Positions 40,182-52,966 are shown, counted from the first letter of the stretch. The stretch is 64,000 nt of DNA from Spinacia oleracea (GCF_020520425.1 NC_079487.1:125262385-125326384), one strand, 5' to 3'. Notes: generated by a model not told the origin, from the letters alone. Program-made: numbers and translations.

Positions 40182-40732
40182 GCATCTGGTTTTGTTTCGG
40201 ATCCATTGAAGTAGAAGAAATGCCAGCTTCAGGCTGAACATGTTGTTTTGCAATTCGCTGTATGGAGTTCTAGAACTAGTATAATATCTCGTCTAAAATT
40301 ATGGTTTCAAATTTTGTTTTTCTAAGTGCTCTAGGAATCAGAGATTTGCTTGCATGTCTTGGTAATATTTTCACAATGAAGGCATTTAATTTTGAGTGTT
40401 GGAATCCTTTAATTCAATTAAGTGTTTTAATTTAGGTTGTCTGAGTAAAATACCTTCAGCAGCCCAGTGGCGCGCAAGTGATTGAATTTCCTGTTTTTTT
40501 TGAGAAAATTGTTGGAGCAGCATGTACATGTAGGTGTGTTTTAATTGCAAACTAAAACTTGAACTCTTGCAAAGTTATAGCGGTGCAGTTAGAGTACTTC
40601 AAGTTAGCAAATGAACGATGTTTGATGAATGGGATTACTGCAACGTATCAGTGTGCGTGGAATAGCTTTACCGGCTTTTCCAACTGTGCAAGCTGCATCA
40701 CAAGATGTTTGTAAGAAAGATCGGAAGCATCG

Positions 40733-40807
40733 TGTAGGCATCGGTATTGTTACATCTTGTAGGCATCGGTATTGTTACATCTTGTAGGCATCAGTATTGA
40801 TTCATCG
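40733..40807 (+). repeat. 25-bp minisatellite, two units plus a variant
   Basis: Same unit as 10871-11020 but with two identical units rather than five, followed by the same diverged last unit. Confidence 0.92.
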
Positions 40808-40892
40808 TTTAGGCTTTGCTTCTCGGCATCACCAATAGTAAATCAAAATATGTTCGGTATAATCATTTTCTAAAACAGTTAATGGGTACAGT

Positions 40893-41775
40893 TAGGACTA
40901 TGCACTGGTCCAGATCCGGTCCGGACCGGAACCAGAATGTCTAAAATCCAGAATCTGAATTTTTCCGTGTCCGGAGACCGGTCCTAAATTATTCTGGACA
41001 AGACCGGTCCTATCCTGAAAATTCCGGGCCGGATCTAGACCGATTTGTCCGGTTTTTGTAACTTTTGCAATCTTTTCCATTTATAAAGCAAAATAATAAT
41101 GAGTAATTGCCAATTAGTCATACACTTTGAATACTAAAATACCGTAGCTAAAATAATATTAGTCTATAATGAAACAAACACCTTGTCGTTGTCTCCCAAC
41201 ACAAACCATGAAACCACTCTACATCTTTGATTCCCAGCCTCAATGGCTTAGAAATAATCTAGCCATACAGTGCCTCTCATCTCGGATTTGTTGTACCAAA
41301 TCTTGATGTATTCTTTTTTACCTTCCCATAAGTTAGATACCCGCCTATGCCGAATAGTCGAATACTTGTGTGATATGTTCGTCGTCCGGCCGTTGACGAC
41401 TCTGATTGTGAAAGTGATAGATGATGGAAGTGTTACCGTTGTGAGATCTGGTGGTCGACTGGTCCAACCGTCCGAATGTGAGATCTATAATTGAGGGAGG
41501 GAGGAGGGTAGAGAATTAGGAGGAGAGAGAACGAGAGGAGGGAGGCTGTGTGAATGATTGTTTGGAACATAAAAACATAACCCTAATTTTGTCATTAACA
41601 GCTGTCAAACACAAAAAATGTTCTTTTTTAAATTTTTTTTATTGTCCGGTCCTGTCCTAAATCCGGATTGTTTACATTTTGAGGTCCGGTGTCCGGTCCT
41701 GAATCCGCCGGTCCGGACAATTCAGGTCCGGTTCCAGATCGGATTCAGGATCCGTTCAAATTTTGCACACCCCTA
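40893..41775. mobile_element. hAT-like MITE, 883 bp, copy 3
   Basis: Duplicate of 11106-11928, flanked by GGTACAGT (40885-40892) and GGTACCGT (41776-41783). It differs by small indels, including a stretch of about 45 bp near 41547-41595 absent from the other copy and one near 41120. Confidence 0.85.
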
Positions 41776-42452
41776 GGTACCGTAGTCCGCCAAGTGTAGT
41801 GAATTTCACTCCTTTCTCTCTCCCCTTTCCAGTCAAATCTGGCCTTCACATTTGGTTTCTATTTTCAATTTTCAATCTTTTCCTCCTTCTCTCTCCTCCT
41901 TTCACCGCGTTTCTGCCCTCTCGCGATTTACCGGAAGAGCTCCGGTGTTGATTAACCTCTCGACATATGTTATGTTAGGTTTTACTCTAATTTGTGGTTC
42001 GTTTCCTTTTTTGTATTGAATTTTATTGGTATTTTTTATAGCTAAAATAGTGAAATGTTTGATTTATTCTTGAAATTCCGGGTTGCTAATTTATTCTTCT
42101 TACTCGCTGGCTTCGAGCTCAGGCCCCACTTTATGCGGATCGATCTTCTGTTTGAGAAGGTAATTTTCTATCAATACAATTATTTCCAAATTTGTTGGGT
42201 TTGTTTTTCCCCCAAATTTTGTGTTCTTAGGGTTTGACTTCAGTACATTGTTGATTAATGAAATGATTACATGAATTATTCTATTCGATTTTTTGTGTAA
42301 CTTGGATTCGGAAAAAACGATGAATTTTGATCTCCTAAATCAAACACGATAAAATTAAGAAATGAAAGATGTATTTTTTTGCTCTATTTTGTGTTTATCC
42401 CAACTCCATTCTATGCACTTATCAAACAAATTTCTTTGATGTTATCTTCAAT

Positions 42453-44948
42453 GAGTTAATCACATTGTATGAAGACTAACAACTATTGTTTGGAGGTTGA
42501 GGAGTTGGATAATCAGGCAAATAAGATGGAGACATCGTTACTACCTCATAAATATGGAGGATAATGCTTGAATGGTTATAAATCCTGTAAAATGGTCTCA
42601 TAGCCTTAAACACACATGTATATATCGTATATCATAGCCTTGATTGTTCAGACACATCGTCCATGCAAAAATATTGTGATTAAGGAAGGTAGAGCATGTA
42701 AGTGTGACACAACTTCTGTACATGTGCTCGCAATTACGTGTTCCTCTCCCTATTTTTAGTGGAGAAAACTACACTATAATATTTGTATGATGTAAAGTAA
42801 AAAATGTGTAAACAAACCCATGGGTTAATTATCCATATACTTACATGGAATAAAATGAAACATCCAATAATGTCATTTTCCGCAATGATAGTCTTGATCT
42901 TATGTTGATTTCAGACAACTTAGTGGAGAAGGATTTGTGTTGACTTTATCAGTATCAAACTACACACAGTTACTGCTCAATCTCTGACATATAACAAGAC
43001 AAGTAAAAGATAAAAAAAAAGGCCCAAGTTTAGATCATACTTCGTATATAATACTAAAAATTCATCATATTTCAGTCCACACCTCCACAATACTATTTGC
43101 TCATATAAACTTTCTCCCAAGAAATGCGACTATAGCAAGTACTTCTTAATAAGAAACACTATCAGGAGATTAAATAATGCAACAATAGAGACACTAAATA
43201 ATACATAAATCCATACCTTAAATAATGCAATACCTCTTAGTTTAATTTATAAGCATGAGTTTTGAATATTGGGGATATTCCTTGAGCTCAACTCGGCTAA
43301 CACCTTTAACAGGAGCCACACCATTGGCAATGTTTAATAATATATACCTGGTGCCACATTTTAAAATTGTGTCAAGCGAAGATCTCGGGGCTAAAATGAT
43401 GTACATAACCGCTTAACTAAAATGTACAGAACCATTGAATGTTCATGAAAATTAGTGCTATCTAAGGCCACCTAAGATAAAAAAAATTACCCCTCATATA
43501 TTTCTTGTTATGAAGTCCTGCAACATAAAATATATACATGAAGTGAGACATCCTATATACAGGGAGAGGACATAATACATTCTCTCCTATTGTAAGAGGC
43601 CTTAAAGTAATTAAATAACATAATACCTCAAAATAAGTTTAATCCCACAAAAATAAACTTATTTTGTCAGTTGAGTAGGCATTAACTATCCTCATTGTAG
43701 AAAAGTATATAGAGGTAGGCTTTTGCAGACCTCAATAAGAAAATACATCATGGGAAAGAGATCCAAAAGGAAATCGAATGACTATAAAGACAGGTGAGGC
43801 GTGGACAGTTGACAGAAGTGTAGGGGAATACAGTTAAACGTAATAACATGTGTAAAAACAATCCCCAAAGCCAGGAAATATGTATAAAGCACAGATTAAG
43901 CAAACTTACATTCGAAGCGTATTTGAAATTCACCCAGATTTTATAGATCATTATTTTATTTAATTAAATAACCTAACATATATATTGGAGGAAACTAAAT
44001 ATATGATAGTCAACAAACTGAATGTAACTTTTGGTTGATATAACACATCTCTACCTCGAGGAGGAAGTACAAATACATATCAGATATGTATGGGGAAATA
44101 CATATCAGAACATAAGACAAAATAGGAAAAAGGACAAAAAAATAATTAAATGGTACTTTTCTAAACACAAAGGAGTACTTTTTTTTTACAGAATGGTACT
44201 TTTTTTTACAGAATGGTACTTTTTTACATGAATGGTACTTCCTTTTTTATCTTTTAGCTATTTGTCTTTTAGTTGATAGGTGTATTTCCACACATATCAG
44301 ATATGAGAAAAAACGAACCCCTACCTCGAGCCACCACTATCCACCACTGCCTCCTCCCCTCCACCATCAAACTTTCACCATCCCCTTCTGTCAAACCACC
44401 AGTGACCACTACCTACTCCATCAAACCAACATCCAACACCGACTCTACCTCATCCGTCAAATGTCACCACCTCTACAAATGACACAAAAACAACAACCTG
44501 GAATTTCAAGGATGTATCTCCATTAAACTCCAACCTTGATCTATTCACATCCAGCCGAATTAATGTGGATATGATTTTGATTTTTTGGAATTCATATTAA
44601 AATGAAAATGATTATAAATAGTAGTATTAGCGTTAATGTAATAAATCGCTATTTTGCTGCAGATTACTGTTTGATTAATACCAGAAGCTAATGGCTTGAG
44701 CCTTTTTACTCAAAAAAAAACATGTCATAAATCACTATTAAAACTGATTATATTCAAATTTATGCAGTTCTGCTTACAAATAAATGAAAACAAAATAAAT
44801 TTTACACTTATTAATTCATAGTTACAACTTACAAGTAATAGTGCTACGTAGTAGTTGTAATAATAACTTTTTGTAATACTTACCTATAAACAACAGAAAC
44901 TAGACAGAATGATGGAGCTAATAACAACCACAATAATAATAAGTAGAA
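42453..44948. other. Intergenic, no gene seen
   Basis: AT-rich sequence with short ORFs lacking domains. Near 44140-44240 a short motif (AATGGTACTTTTTTTTACAG) is repeated about four times, and around 44065-44110 ACATATCAGA is repeated. Confidence 0.45.
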
Positions 44949-44986
<38 letters not shown>

Positions 44987-45005
44987 TAATAATAATAATA
45001 ATAAT
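44949..45005 (+). repeat. (AAT)n microsatellite, 5' side of retroelement
   Basis: AAT triplets with one GAT interruption, ending exactly where homology to the retroelement coding sequence begins. Confidence 0.95.
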
Positions 45006-47800
45006 TTTTCTTTTGATGTTGCTCTTCTAGACACTTTATTGTCTAAGCGGTTGCGTTCTGTGAAATCCATTCCTCCTAAATGCCGTTTGGGTTTTACGCA
45101 AGTTCTAAAAGGGGTGCTTGATAAGGTGATTTGGAGACCAGATGACATTGCTTGTTGGGTTCAGTTGCTCGTGTTACCTCTTTGTGTCCTGAAGACTTTT
45201 TCTCCGCGAAGTAATCGTGAGTGTTCCTCCGGTGTTAGGCGGCGACTACAGGAAGAGAGTATCACCTCTGCTATTCGTTCTTGGGGTGTGCCTGGTGGTT
45301 CTGAGCAACTTGTCATAGACACATTGGCTAGCGTGTCTCCCCCTCTATTGGATGTTGACAAAGACCATGATTTGGCGGAGCGTAATATTAAGCAATGTAA
45401 GGGAAAGATTTCTGACGGTCACTACACTGCTGCCGTTAAAGTTCTTTCGTCCTCAAGTCTTGCCCCTTACAATGATGCTACTCTTGCAGATTTGCAAGCA
45501 AAGCACCCTTCAGTTCCGGTCCCTACCTTACCGGATATCCCTGCTGATCATCACCTTACTGCTTCCTTTGCTGTTGTGTTGGAGCAGATTAGGGGATTTC
45601 CGAGTGGTACGTCGTGCGCGCGGTAGAGATGGCTTGCGTGCTCAACACCTTTTGGATTGCTTGGGTGGTGCTGCTGTAGCTGTTTCTGATGAGTTGGTGG
45701 ACTCTATCACTCAGGTAGTTAATCTCTTTCTTCCTGGAAAGTGTCCTGCTGAGCTTGGAGGATATATTTCTAGTGCTCCTCTTACGCCACTTGTTAAGCC
45801 TGGTGGTGGTATTCGGCCTATTGCTGTGGGCACTATTTGGAGGCGCCTTGTTTCTAAGGTCGGGGCTGCTGTGATTGGTCCGCGTTTAGGGAACTACTTA
45901 GGAGGGCTTCAGTTTGGAGTTGGGGTTCCAGCAGGTGGTGAGGCCATTCTCCATGCTGTCAATCGTTTGGTTGAGGCTCGTGGGGCCGATGTTGGCCTCT
46001 CTATGTTATTGGTGGATTTTCAGAATGCATTCAATTTGGTTGATCGATCGGCTTTGTTGCGGGAGGTTCGGCTACATTGTCCTACTCTTTCGCGTTGGGT
46101 TGAATTCTGCTACTCCTCTCCAGCGCGGTTGTATTATGGGGAGCATACCTTGTGGTCTTGTCAAGGTGTGCAGCAAGGGGATCCTCTCGGCCCTTTGCTA
46201 TTTTCTTTGGTTCTACATCCATTGGTGTGTCGAATCAGAGACTCTTTTGATCTATCTCTTCAGGCTTGGTACTTGGAGGATGGCACTATCGTTGGTGACA
46301 GTTTAGTGGTTGGAAAACTCTTGGAGTTGATTTTGGAGGAGGGTCCTCATTTAGGTCTCCATGTTAATGTTGAGAAGACAGAGGTTTTCTGGCCTTCGAA
46401 GGACCCACGCAGTCGTCTAGAGGGTGTCTTTCCTACGGATATTGCTCGTCCTGCACTTGGTGTTAAGTTGCTTGGTGGTCCAGTCAGTACGGATTCCTCT
46501 TTTTGTAAGGAGTTGGTTTCGCGACGGGTGTCGAAGACTGTTGTGTTGATGGATGCTGTAGCTAAGCTTAATGATCCCCAGTGTGAGTTGTTGCTTCTTC
46601 GTGCGTGCACTGGAGTTTCTAAACTCTACTTTGCTATGCGCACTTTTCCGCCTCATCTTTTTGAAGCGGCTCAATTATCTTTTGATGTGGCTCTTCGGGC
46701 TTCTTTAGAGCGTATCGTGACTGCTTCGGGACCTGGGTTCGGCGACTGGCAATGGCGTCTTGCTACCTTGCCTTATTCTTATGGAGGATTGAGTGTTTAT
46801 TCAGCTGGTGATGTTCGGCATTATGCTTTTCTTGCATCCCGTTTGCAGTCTTCTGGTTTGCAGGATTTGCTTCTTCGGCTTTCAGGTGTTGTTGGTCCGG
46901 GGTCGGCCTTTGATGATGCTCTTGGTCTTTTCAATAGGACCGTGGAGACCGACCTTATGAGTAGCCCTAGTGAGATCGCTGCCCCCACTCTCATGAAGAA
47001 ATTGGCAGACATATATTTCACGAAGGTTACTGCTGATGCGGAATTCGCCTACTCCTTATCTTCTCGTCATGTTGCCCTTTGGAAATCACAGCAGGGGGAT
47101 CACTCCTCAGCTTGGTTGCGGGCAGTCCCCATCTCGGGTTTAGGCCAGACTATAAACGGTAAGACTTATCGTTCGGTTCTTAATTTGCTATCGGTTGGGT
47201 ATTCCGTTGTTCTCTGATTCGACGTCGTGTTCTGCTTGCTCTCGGGTTTTCGATGGGGACATTTATGGGGATCATGCCGTGTCTTGTGCTGGGATTGTGG
47301 GTATTAAACATCGACATAATGTTGTTCGTGATACCCTTTTGGATATTTGCTATTGGTCGGGGATTTCTGCTCGCAAGGAGGTTGATGTTGGGCTGACTAG
47401 TGAGAGTGATGGAGCTCTTCGTCCTGCAGATATATTGCTTTATTCTTGGGATGGCGGTGTAGATGTGTGTGTTGACTTGACTGGGTCTTCCCCTATGACG
47501 CAATCTGGGTTGTCAGACTTCGTTCCGGGTCGGGTTGTGGCGGTTGCTGCGCAGCGGAAGCAGGCTATGTACGCGGCACGTTGTAGGGCTTTGGGTTACG
47601 GTTTCTTTCCTTTTTCCTTCTCTTCTTTTCGGGAATTAGAGAAAGGGGCTGTTTCGTTGCTGAAGCGGGTCCAGACGTACTCCAAGGCTCAAGACATTGG
47701 GGCACGGGCAGCTGCCTACATTTTCAGCAGGATCGGGTTCGCCATAGCTAGAGGAGTGGGGGCCCGGATTGTGTCTCGGCTCCCCACCAACTTCTTGTAG
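45006..47800 (+). pseudogene. Reverse transcriptase / zinc knuckle / endonuclease-like polyprotein, two frameshifts
   Basis: The frame opens in the microsatellite (FDVALLDTLLSKRLRSVKSI) and shifts by one base near 45615, between SGTSCA and GRDGLRAQHLLD, and again near 47190, between RSVLNLL and LGIPLFSDSTSCSAC. Domain order: an N-terminal region (45006-45610) with WVQLLVLPLCVLK; a reverse transcriptase (about 45610-46420) with GGIRPIAVGTIWRRLVSKV, LLVDFQNAFNLVDRS, GVQQGDPLGPLLFSLVLHPL and WYLEDGT; a C-terminal CX2CX11HX3C knuckle (CSACSRVF...DHAVSC); then RPADILLYSWDGG...CVDLTGSSP, resembling the catalytic core of restriction-like endonucleases. Motif C reads YLED where YLDD is expected. From memory, proteins with GVQQGDPLGPLLF and this C-terminus occur in animals, fungi and oomycetes; the plant clade name I cannot give. 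Confidence 0.75.
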
Positions 47801-47845
47801 TTTACTTTATCTTTGTAGCTTGTTAAGCTTGTTACGTTTTGGTGG
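45006..47845 (+). mobile_element. Non-L1 retroelement with C-terminal restriction-like endonuclease-like domain, inside (AAT)n
   Basis: A 2.84-kb segment with (AAT)n on both sides in the same orientation (44949-45005 and 47846-47905). It encodes a reverse transcriptase followed by a CCHC knuckle and a PD-(D/E)xK-like region; there is no APE-type endonuclease upstream and no poly(A). Only about 45 bases separate the stop (47798-47800) from the 3' AAT array. The coding frame is already open at the 5' array, so the element looks 5'-truncated. This layout is that of endonuclease-site-specific non-LTR retrotransposons (R2/R4/Dong-like organisation, by analogy), not of plant L1. GC content is well above the surroundings. 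Confidence 0.75.

Positions 47846-47905
<60 letters not shown>
47846..47905 (+). repeat. (AAT)n microsatellite, 3' side of retroelement
   Basis: About 20 AAT triplets directly after the short 3' UTR. Confidence 0.95.
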
Positions 47906-47906
<1 letters not shown>

Positions 47907-47924
47907 CACATCATTATATGCAAG

Positions 47925-48155
47925 TAGGGGTGTGTAAAAATCGGTCCGTTTTTCGGATCTAGAAATATATCTTGTCTTCGGTTCGACAATGTTCAAAACC
48001 CTTTAAAATTTAATTTTGGACCAGACCGATTTTTCCTTAAAAAACATAATATAAACTACTTAAAATTTTCTCCATTATTATGTTGTAAATATTAGTATAT
48101 TGTGAGATATTTAATTTTAGCTTTCAAAAAATGGCCTCAAAACAGGTACGAAGTA

Positions 48156-48230
<75 letters not shown>

Positions 48231-48469
48231 TCGTACCTGTTTTATATATACTCGTACCTGTTTTGATCTTTACGGTTTATATATATATAAAATATACGTA
48301 GTATATATATATAGGTTTACAATCGCCCCAAGCCGGTCCTGTCCGGGTTTTACAACAATTTTCTGGTCCGACCTGGATCTGGTCCAAGCATAACCGGTTC
48401 GGACTTCAAGTCTTGGATAATCAAATTTCTGGGCTTTGATCTGGTCCAATTTTGGACTAATGATCACCC
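47925..48469. mobile_element. hAT-like MITE, 545 bp, with internal (TA)n
   Basis: A perfect 8-bp target duplication TATGCAAG lies at 47917-47924 and 48470-48477. The left end is TAGGGGTGTG and the right end reads GATCACCC; GGTCC/GGACC motifs cluster near both ends as in the element at 11106. The middle has a (TA)n run (48159-48229) flanked by inverted copies of GGTACGA/TCGTACC. There is no coding sequence. Confidence 0.85.
48159..48229. repeat. (TA)n microsatellite inside the MITE
   Basis: About 35 TA dinucleotides. AAACAGGTACGA stands on the left and TCGTACCTGTTTT (twice) on the right, so the arms could form a cruciform. Confidence 0.9.
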
Positions 48470-48477
48470 TATGCAAG

Positions 48478-50228
48478 ACCTCGAAAATTGCAATAAGTAT
48501 GAAATTGTTTCTCCAAATTAAGTTAGGAAAAAGTTTGTAACACCGTATCAAATAAGTTGACATCCACCAATTGCATGTTGGTGATTGAGGTTGAAATTGA
48601 CAGGAAGGGAGGTTGTATTTGATTCCCGCAACAACAATTGAGAAGGGACTGAAATCTATCTACTCAGAACGCGCTCCAATCCGTATTGGTGGTACACCGG
48701 GAGAGGGGAAAAAAATGACATCCACGCTAACGCATGTAGTGTACCAATACATTTAAAAAGCTATGACTACTCCATATTAAGTATTAGTGTACTACTTCAA
48801 GCTTTGTGTCAATTAGTGACATATGAAACTTATCCCATCAAGATAAAAGAGTCTCATTTCCTTGTTAGTGTAAACAAGTTCAGTAAATGTCATTAGATTG
48901 TCCCCACAATGTATGATGACACCTCAAATCTCTTTCACTTTCACACACTTCTAGTTGTTCCAAATTGCCAAAACTAAGCAATACCCCAATGTCTTGTTCA
49001 CTTTTCCTATGTTCCAAAGCACTTGCTATTTGTGTACTACTGTTTTTGGTAATGGGCCTTATTAAACACGTGGGCTAATTGGAAATCAACAAACATCAAT
49101 TAATTACAAAAAGGTGGTGGAAATGTGTGAAAAACAAAAACTTTAGACTAAAATAGAGACGTATCAAATAGTGTGATAGGATAGCATCTTGTTGCAAACC
49201 ATCTTCTGTTAGTGGTTATCTAATGATCTTAAACAAAATATTAGGCACCGTTTCGTAAGTAATTCGGGTATTCAACTACCCTATCAAATACGATTGACCT
49301 ATCTATCTATTACATTATACTAAAATAAACACTAGAAATAACATTTATGGTGTAAATTTTTTCCTCTAAAAATCTCTTTCCTAAAAAAAATTATTTACTT
49401 TATTTAAAATTTTATTTTCTCTCTTTTTGGATAAACGTCCAAATGTCTATGTATAGATTTTTTTTAATTTTTTATTATTGAATATGACAATATTAGACGA
49501 TTTTGGTTATATCTAGATATATTTACTCAGTATTTTGGTCATATTATCATATTAAGCATATCAAATATTTTAGTCAAGTTATCATCAACATATAAAATAT
49601 ATAATACGTAGTAGGGCGAAAATTTCATATTATATGATTAAATAAGTATGTTTAAAATTTTTGTTAATTACGCATTAGATTTAAGGGATAAATCTTTCAC
49701 AATATTTTACAAAAAATATTATTAAATAATAATTTTCGAATATCCATGTTTGCATGAGACCTAATCTAGCTATGAAGTGCTCGTACTACGTACTTACTTT
49801 ATATTATTGGTGGAACTCTTTTAACCGGCCAGTATAATTAATGTTTGACTGCCTGTAAATAAACACCTTTACACATTTTCTTAATTGGAATAAATAAAGG
49901 AATGTCATGTACAATCACGGGTTAACCGACCAGTATAATTAATGTTTAATTAACTCCCTTGAAGTTTTCTGCTTCCACATTTGAATAATTTTTTTTAATT
50001 TAACTACATATTTTCATTTTTAGCTCTTTAATAATGAGGCCTAAGGGCTTTAGGTTATGTTTTAGATCTACCATAGCTCAAGTTTAGAGCTTTTAACGTT
50101 AACACTATATATTTGTTTAGTTAGCTTTTTATTAAAAAATAAATAAATAAATAAATTTAACACTATATTTCATTTTTTTTGTTTTTAAAGCTTTAAACCT
50201 TTTAAACTTCAACTTTAATACTATAGTA
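48478..50228. other. Intergenic, no gene seen
   Basis: AT-rich with a short (AAAT)n run near 50138-50156; nothing coding is recognisable. Confidence 0.5.
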
Positions 50229-51839
50229 CTCCCTCCATTCCTTTTTGTTGTTCCCATTTCCTTTTTTGGCATTTCTTTTTGTTGTTCCCCTACTGAATCT
50301 TTACTATTTTTGGCCATAGATTTTTTACCAATTTACCCTAAGATTCCCCACTATTTACCAAAAAATCCTAAGATTCTACCCTTTTTCCAACCTAAATTTC
50401 ACCACTTTCATTATTTTATTCATTCCCTCCCCCCAACTTACCCGTCCCTATCTTCATCTCTCTCTTCTTTTCATTATGTTATTCGGACCTCTCTCCTCCT
50501 TCCTCTCTCTCTCCTCCTTCCTCTCTCTGTTTCTCTAAAGAACATCTTCATTTTCCATCTTCCTCCTCTCACTTCTCCCTCTCTCCTCCTTCCTCTCTCA
50601 CTTTTCTCTCTCTATTTCTCTCAAGAACACTAAGATGTTCTTCATTTTCCATCTTTCTCTCACATTTCTTTCAAGAACACTGAAATTCTAGATCGCCGCC
50701 ACCACCACCACACCTCCGCCACTGCCACCACCTTCCAGAAAAAGTTGTAGAATACGTATTATGGCTTTAGATGGTGAAATTCGACTATGAAAACTCTAGA
50801 TCTAGAGTTTTCATGGTCGAATTTGACCTCTAAATCCTCAAAATCGTGACATTGAGATAAAGTGAGTATTAATTTATTTTTGTGCGTTTTTTTTGTCGAA
50901 CTTTTTGGGTGATTTTTGTCGAAAATTTGGGTTGATTTTGGTTGTTATTTTGGCTGAATTTTTGGGTTAAATTTGGTCAAATTTGGTGGTTGATTTTGGG
51001 TATAATTTTCTCGAATTTCAAGGTTTAATTTTCTGTTTTTTTGGTCGAATTTCTGGGTTTAATTATCTCGAATTTGGTCGAATTTTTGGGTATAATTTTG
51101 CTCGATTTCTGGGTATAATTTTGGGTGAATTTTGTTGAAATTTTCGGTTGAATTTTGGTTGAATTTTTGGGTTTAATTTTCTCAATTTTCTGGGTTTGAT
51201 TTTGGGTTAATTATGGTTGATTTTCTCGATTTTCTGGGTTTAATTTTGGGTTGTTTTCTCGAATTTTTGGGTTGAATTTTCTCGAATTTCTGGGTTCATT
51301 TTGTACGGATCTTGCTTAAGAAATGAAGATTAGTTGTTTTTCTCGAATTTTCTCGATTTTTTGGGTTCATTTTGTCGAATATCCTGGGTTTTTTGGTCGA
51401 ATTTTCTTGATTGTTTGTTTGTCGATTTCTTGATTGTTGATTTCTTTTTCTTGATTTGGTTGAATTCTTGATTGTTGGTCGAATATTCTGGTTTGATTTT
51501 TCTTGATTTTTTGTTCGAATTTTTGTTGTTATTTGGGTTTTTCTTGATTTTTTGCTCGAAATCCTCACCCAGATTTTTTGTTGTTGATTTTTGATTTCAA
51601 AACTGGGTGATTTTTTTGATATCAAATCTGTTTGTTTTTTGATTTTTTGATTTCCCCAATTTATCTTATTTATTTAATATTTTCTCTCTCCTTACTTTAT
51701 TTTAAATATATAATCTCTTACACACAATCATTATTCTTACACCCAATCATTACTCATATCCCAATACAACTCAAGATTCCATTTTTCTTAAAAACCCCCC
51801 AACATTCCTTATGGGAACAACAAAAAGGAATGGAGGGAG
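50229..51839. mobile_element. Tc1/mariner (Stowaway-type ends) non-autonomous element, 1.6 kb
   Basis: Terminal inverted repeats begin CTCCCTCCATTCCTTTTTGT (50229) and end with the reverse complement (51839). A TA dinucleotide on each side (50227-50228, 51840-51841) is the mariner target duplication. No transposase is present. The interior has a TC-rich, leader-like part (about 50440-50690) and about 750 bp of loosely repeated TTTTGGGTTGAATTT-type sequence (50880-51640). It is much longer than ordinary Stowaway MITEs. Confidence 0.85.
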
Positions 51840-51841
51840 TA

Positions 51842-52780
51842 ATAAATAAACTAGTACACATCTAAGAATTATCAACTAAGATATACTAAAAACATACTCC
51901 TTTCATTTCTATTTAGAAACAGTGTACTTTCGCTACATGCTCTATTTGTGTCTGTTTTAGAGTACGTTCATAGTTATATATTCGATATAATTTTTTTTAA
52001 GCACTTCAATCAAATTATGTGTGAGTTGTTGACTAGATCACATGACATGATTTTAAGGTATTTTGAGATCAAGAGGGAGTGGATTAATAGTTGGATATGA
52101 AATTTTTCTTAAGTACAACTCTCGCTAAAAGTAAGGATAAAATGAGGAATGATTCACAATAAATAACGTAAAAAGTTATCCTTGAACATAAACAATTAAC
52201 AATACAAAATATCTTTATAAAAAAAAAACGAAATTTAACCGATCACGTATAAGCTTTTGTATTCACCCCAATCTAATCCCTTACATTATAGTCTCTCTCC
52301 ATCATTATACCTTAATAATGAATGACTAATCACTCCCAAAATCTAATCTAAATTCTACCGAGTAAATTACAACTAATCACACATCATCATCAATTCATGA
52401 TTACCTAATTAGGAGAAAAAGACGAGTGATAGAACAATAAAGGAAATCTAACCCACTTTGCTTTTAATTGCTTAACCAGTTTGTACCTTTCATTCGTACC
52501 CTTTTCCCCACCCAAAAAGGAAACCCGCCCAAAAATAATTATAAAATCAAAAAATCATAATAAATCCCTGCCAAATTGCCAGCGCAACAAATCTTTACGT
52601 GTCTGAACCCTAGATGACCGTCGATGAAGTGGACCCCCTAAATAATTTCAACCCAATTTACCAATCTAACGGCCGTTAATTCGAGTTGTATGATTGCTTA
52701 CTGTAGTACTGTAACACCGGATCAGATTTTATAAGTAGTCCGTAGTACTGTTACTCAAAAAGTCACTCTTCTTCTCAAGT
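51842..52780. other. Intergenic and upstream region of the bHLH gene
   Basis: AT-rich with no coding; the promoter of the bHLH gene is probably within 52450-52780. No specific element was assigned. Confidence 0.4.
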
Positions 52781-52928
52781 CTCAACTCCCGAGGACTACC
52801 CCCATTTTCTCTCTCCTCCTCCATTGAAGCTTCATCTTCAAGCTACGCGAACTTCGAATATCACAACCATATTATAATAAACACGATCATAAATTTTATC
52901 ATATAGTATTGTGTATTGAAATTAATTA

Positions 52929-52930
<2 letters not shown>

Positions 52931-52966
<36 letters not shown>
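52931..52966 (+). repeat. (ATT)n microsatellite in the bHLH 5' leader
   Basis: Twelve ATT units about 60 bases before the start codon. Confidence 0.93.

Noticed and set aside
44273-44482. 69-codon Pro/Thr/Ser-rich ORF
   Set aside because: Isolated CCA/CAC-rich sequence with no splice sites or recognisable domain.
47807-47989. ORF with a long poly-tyrosine run
   Set aside because: It is the translation of the (AAT)n microsatellite on the other strand.
50310-50633. 107-codon Pro/Ser/Leu-rich ORF
   Set aside because: Low-complexity TC-rich interior of the mariner-type element.
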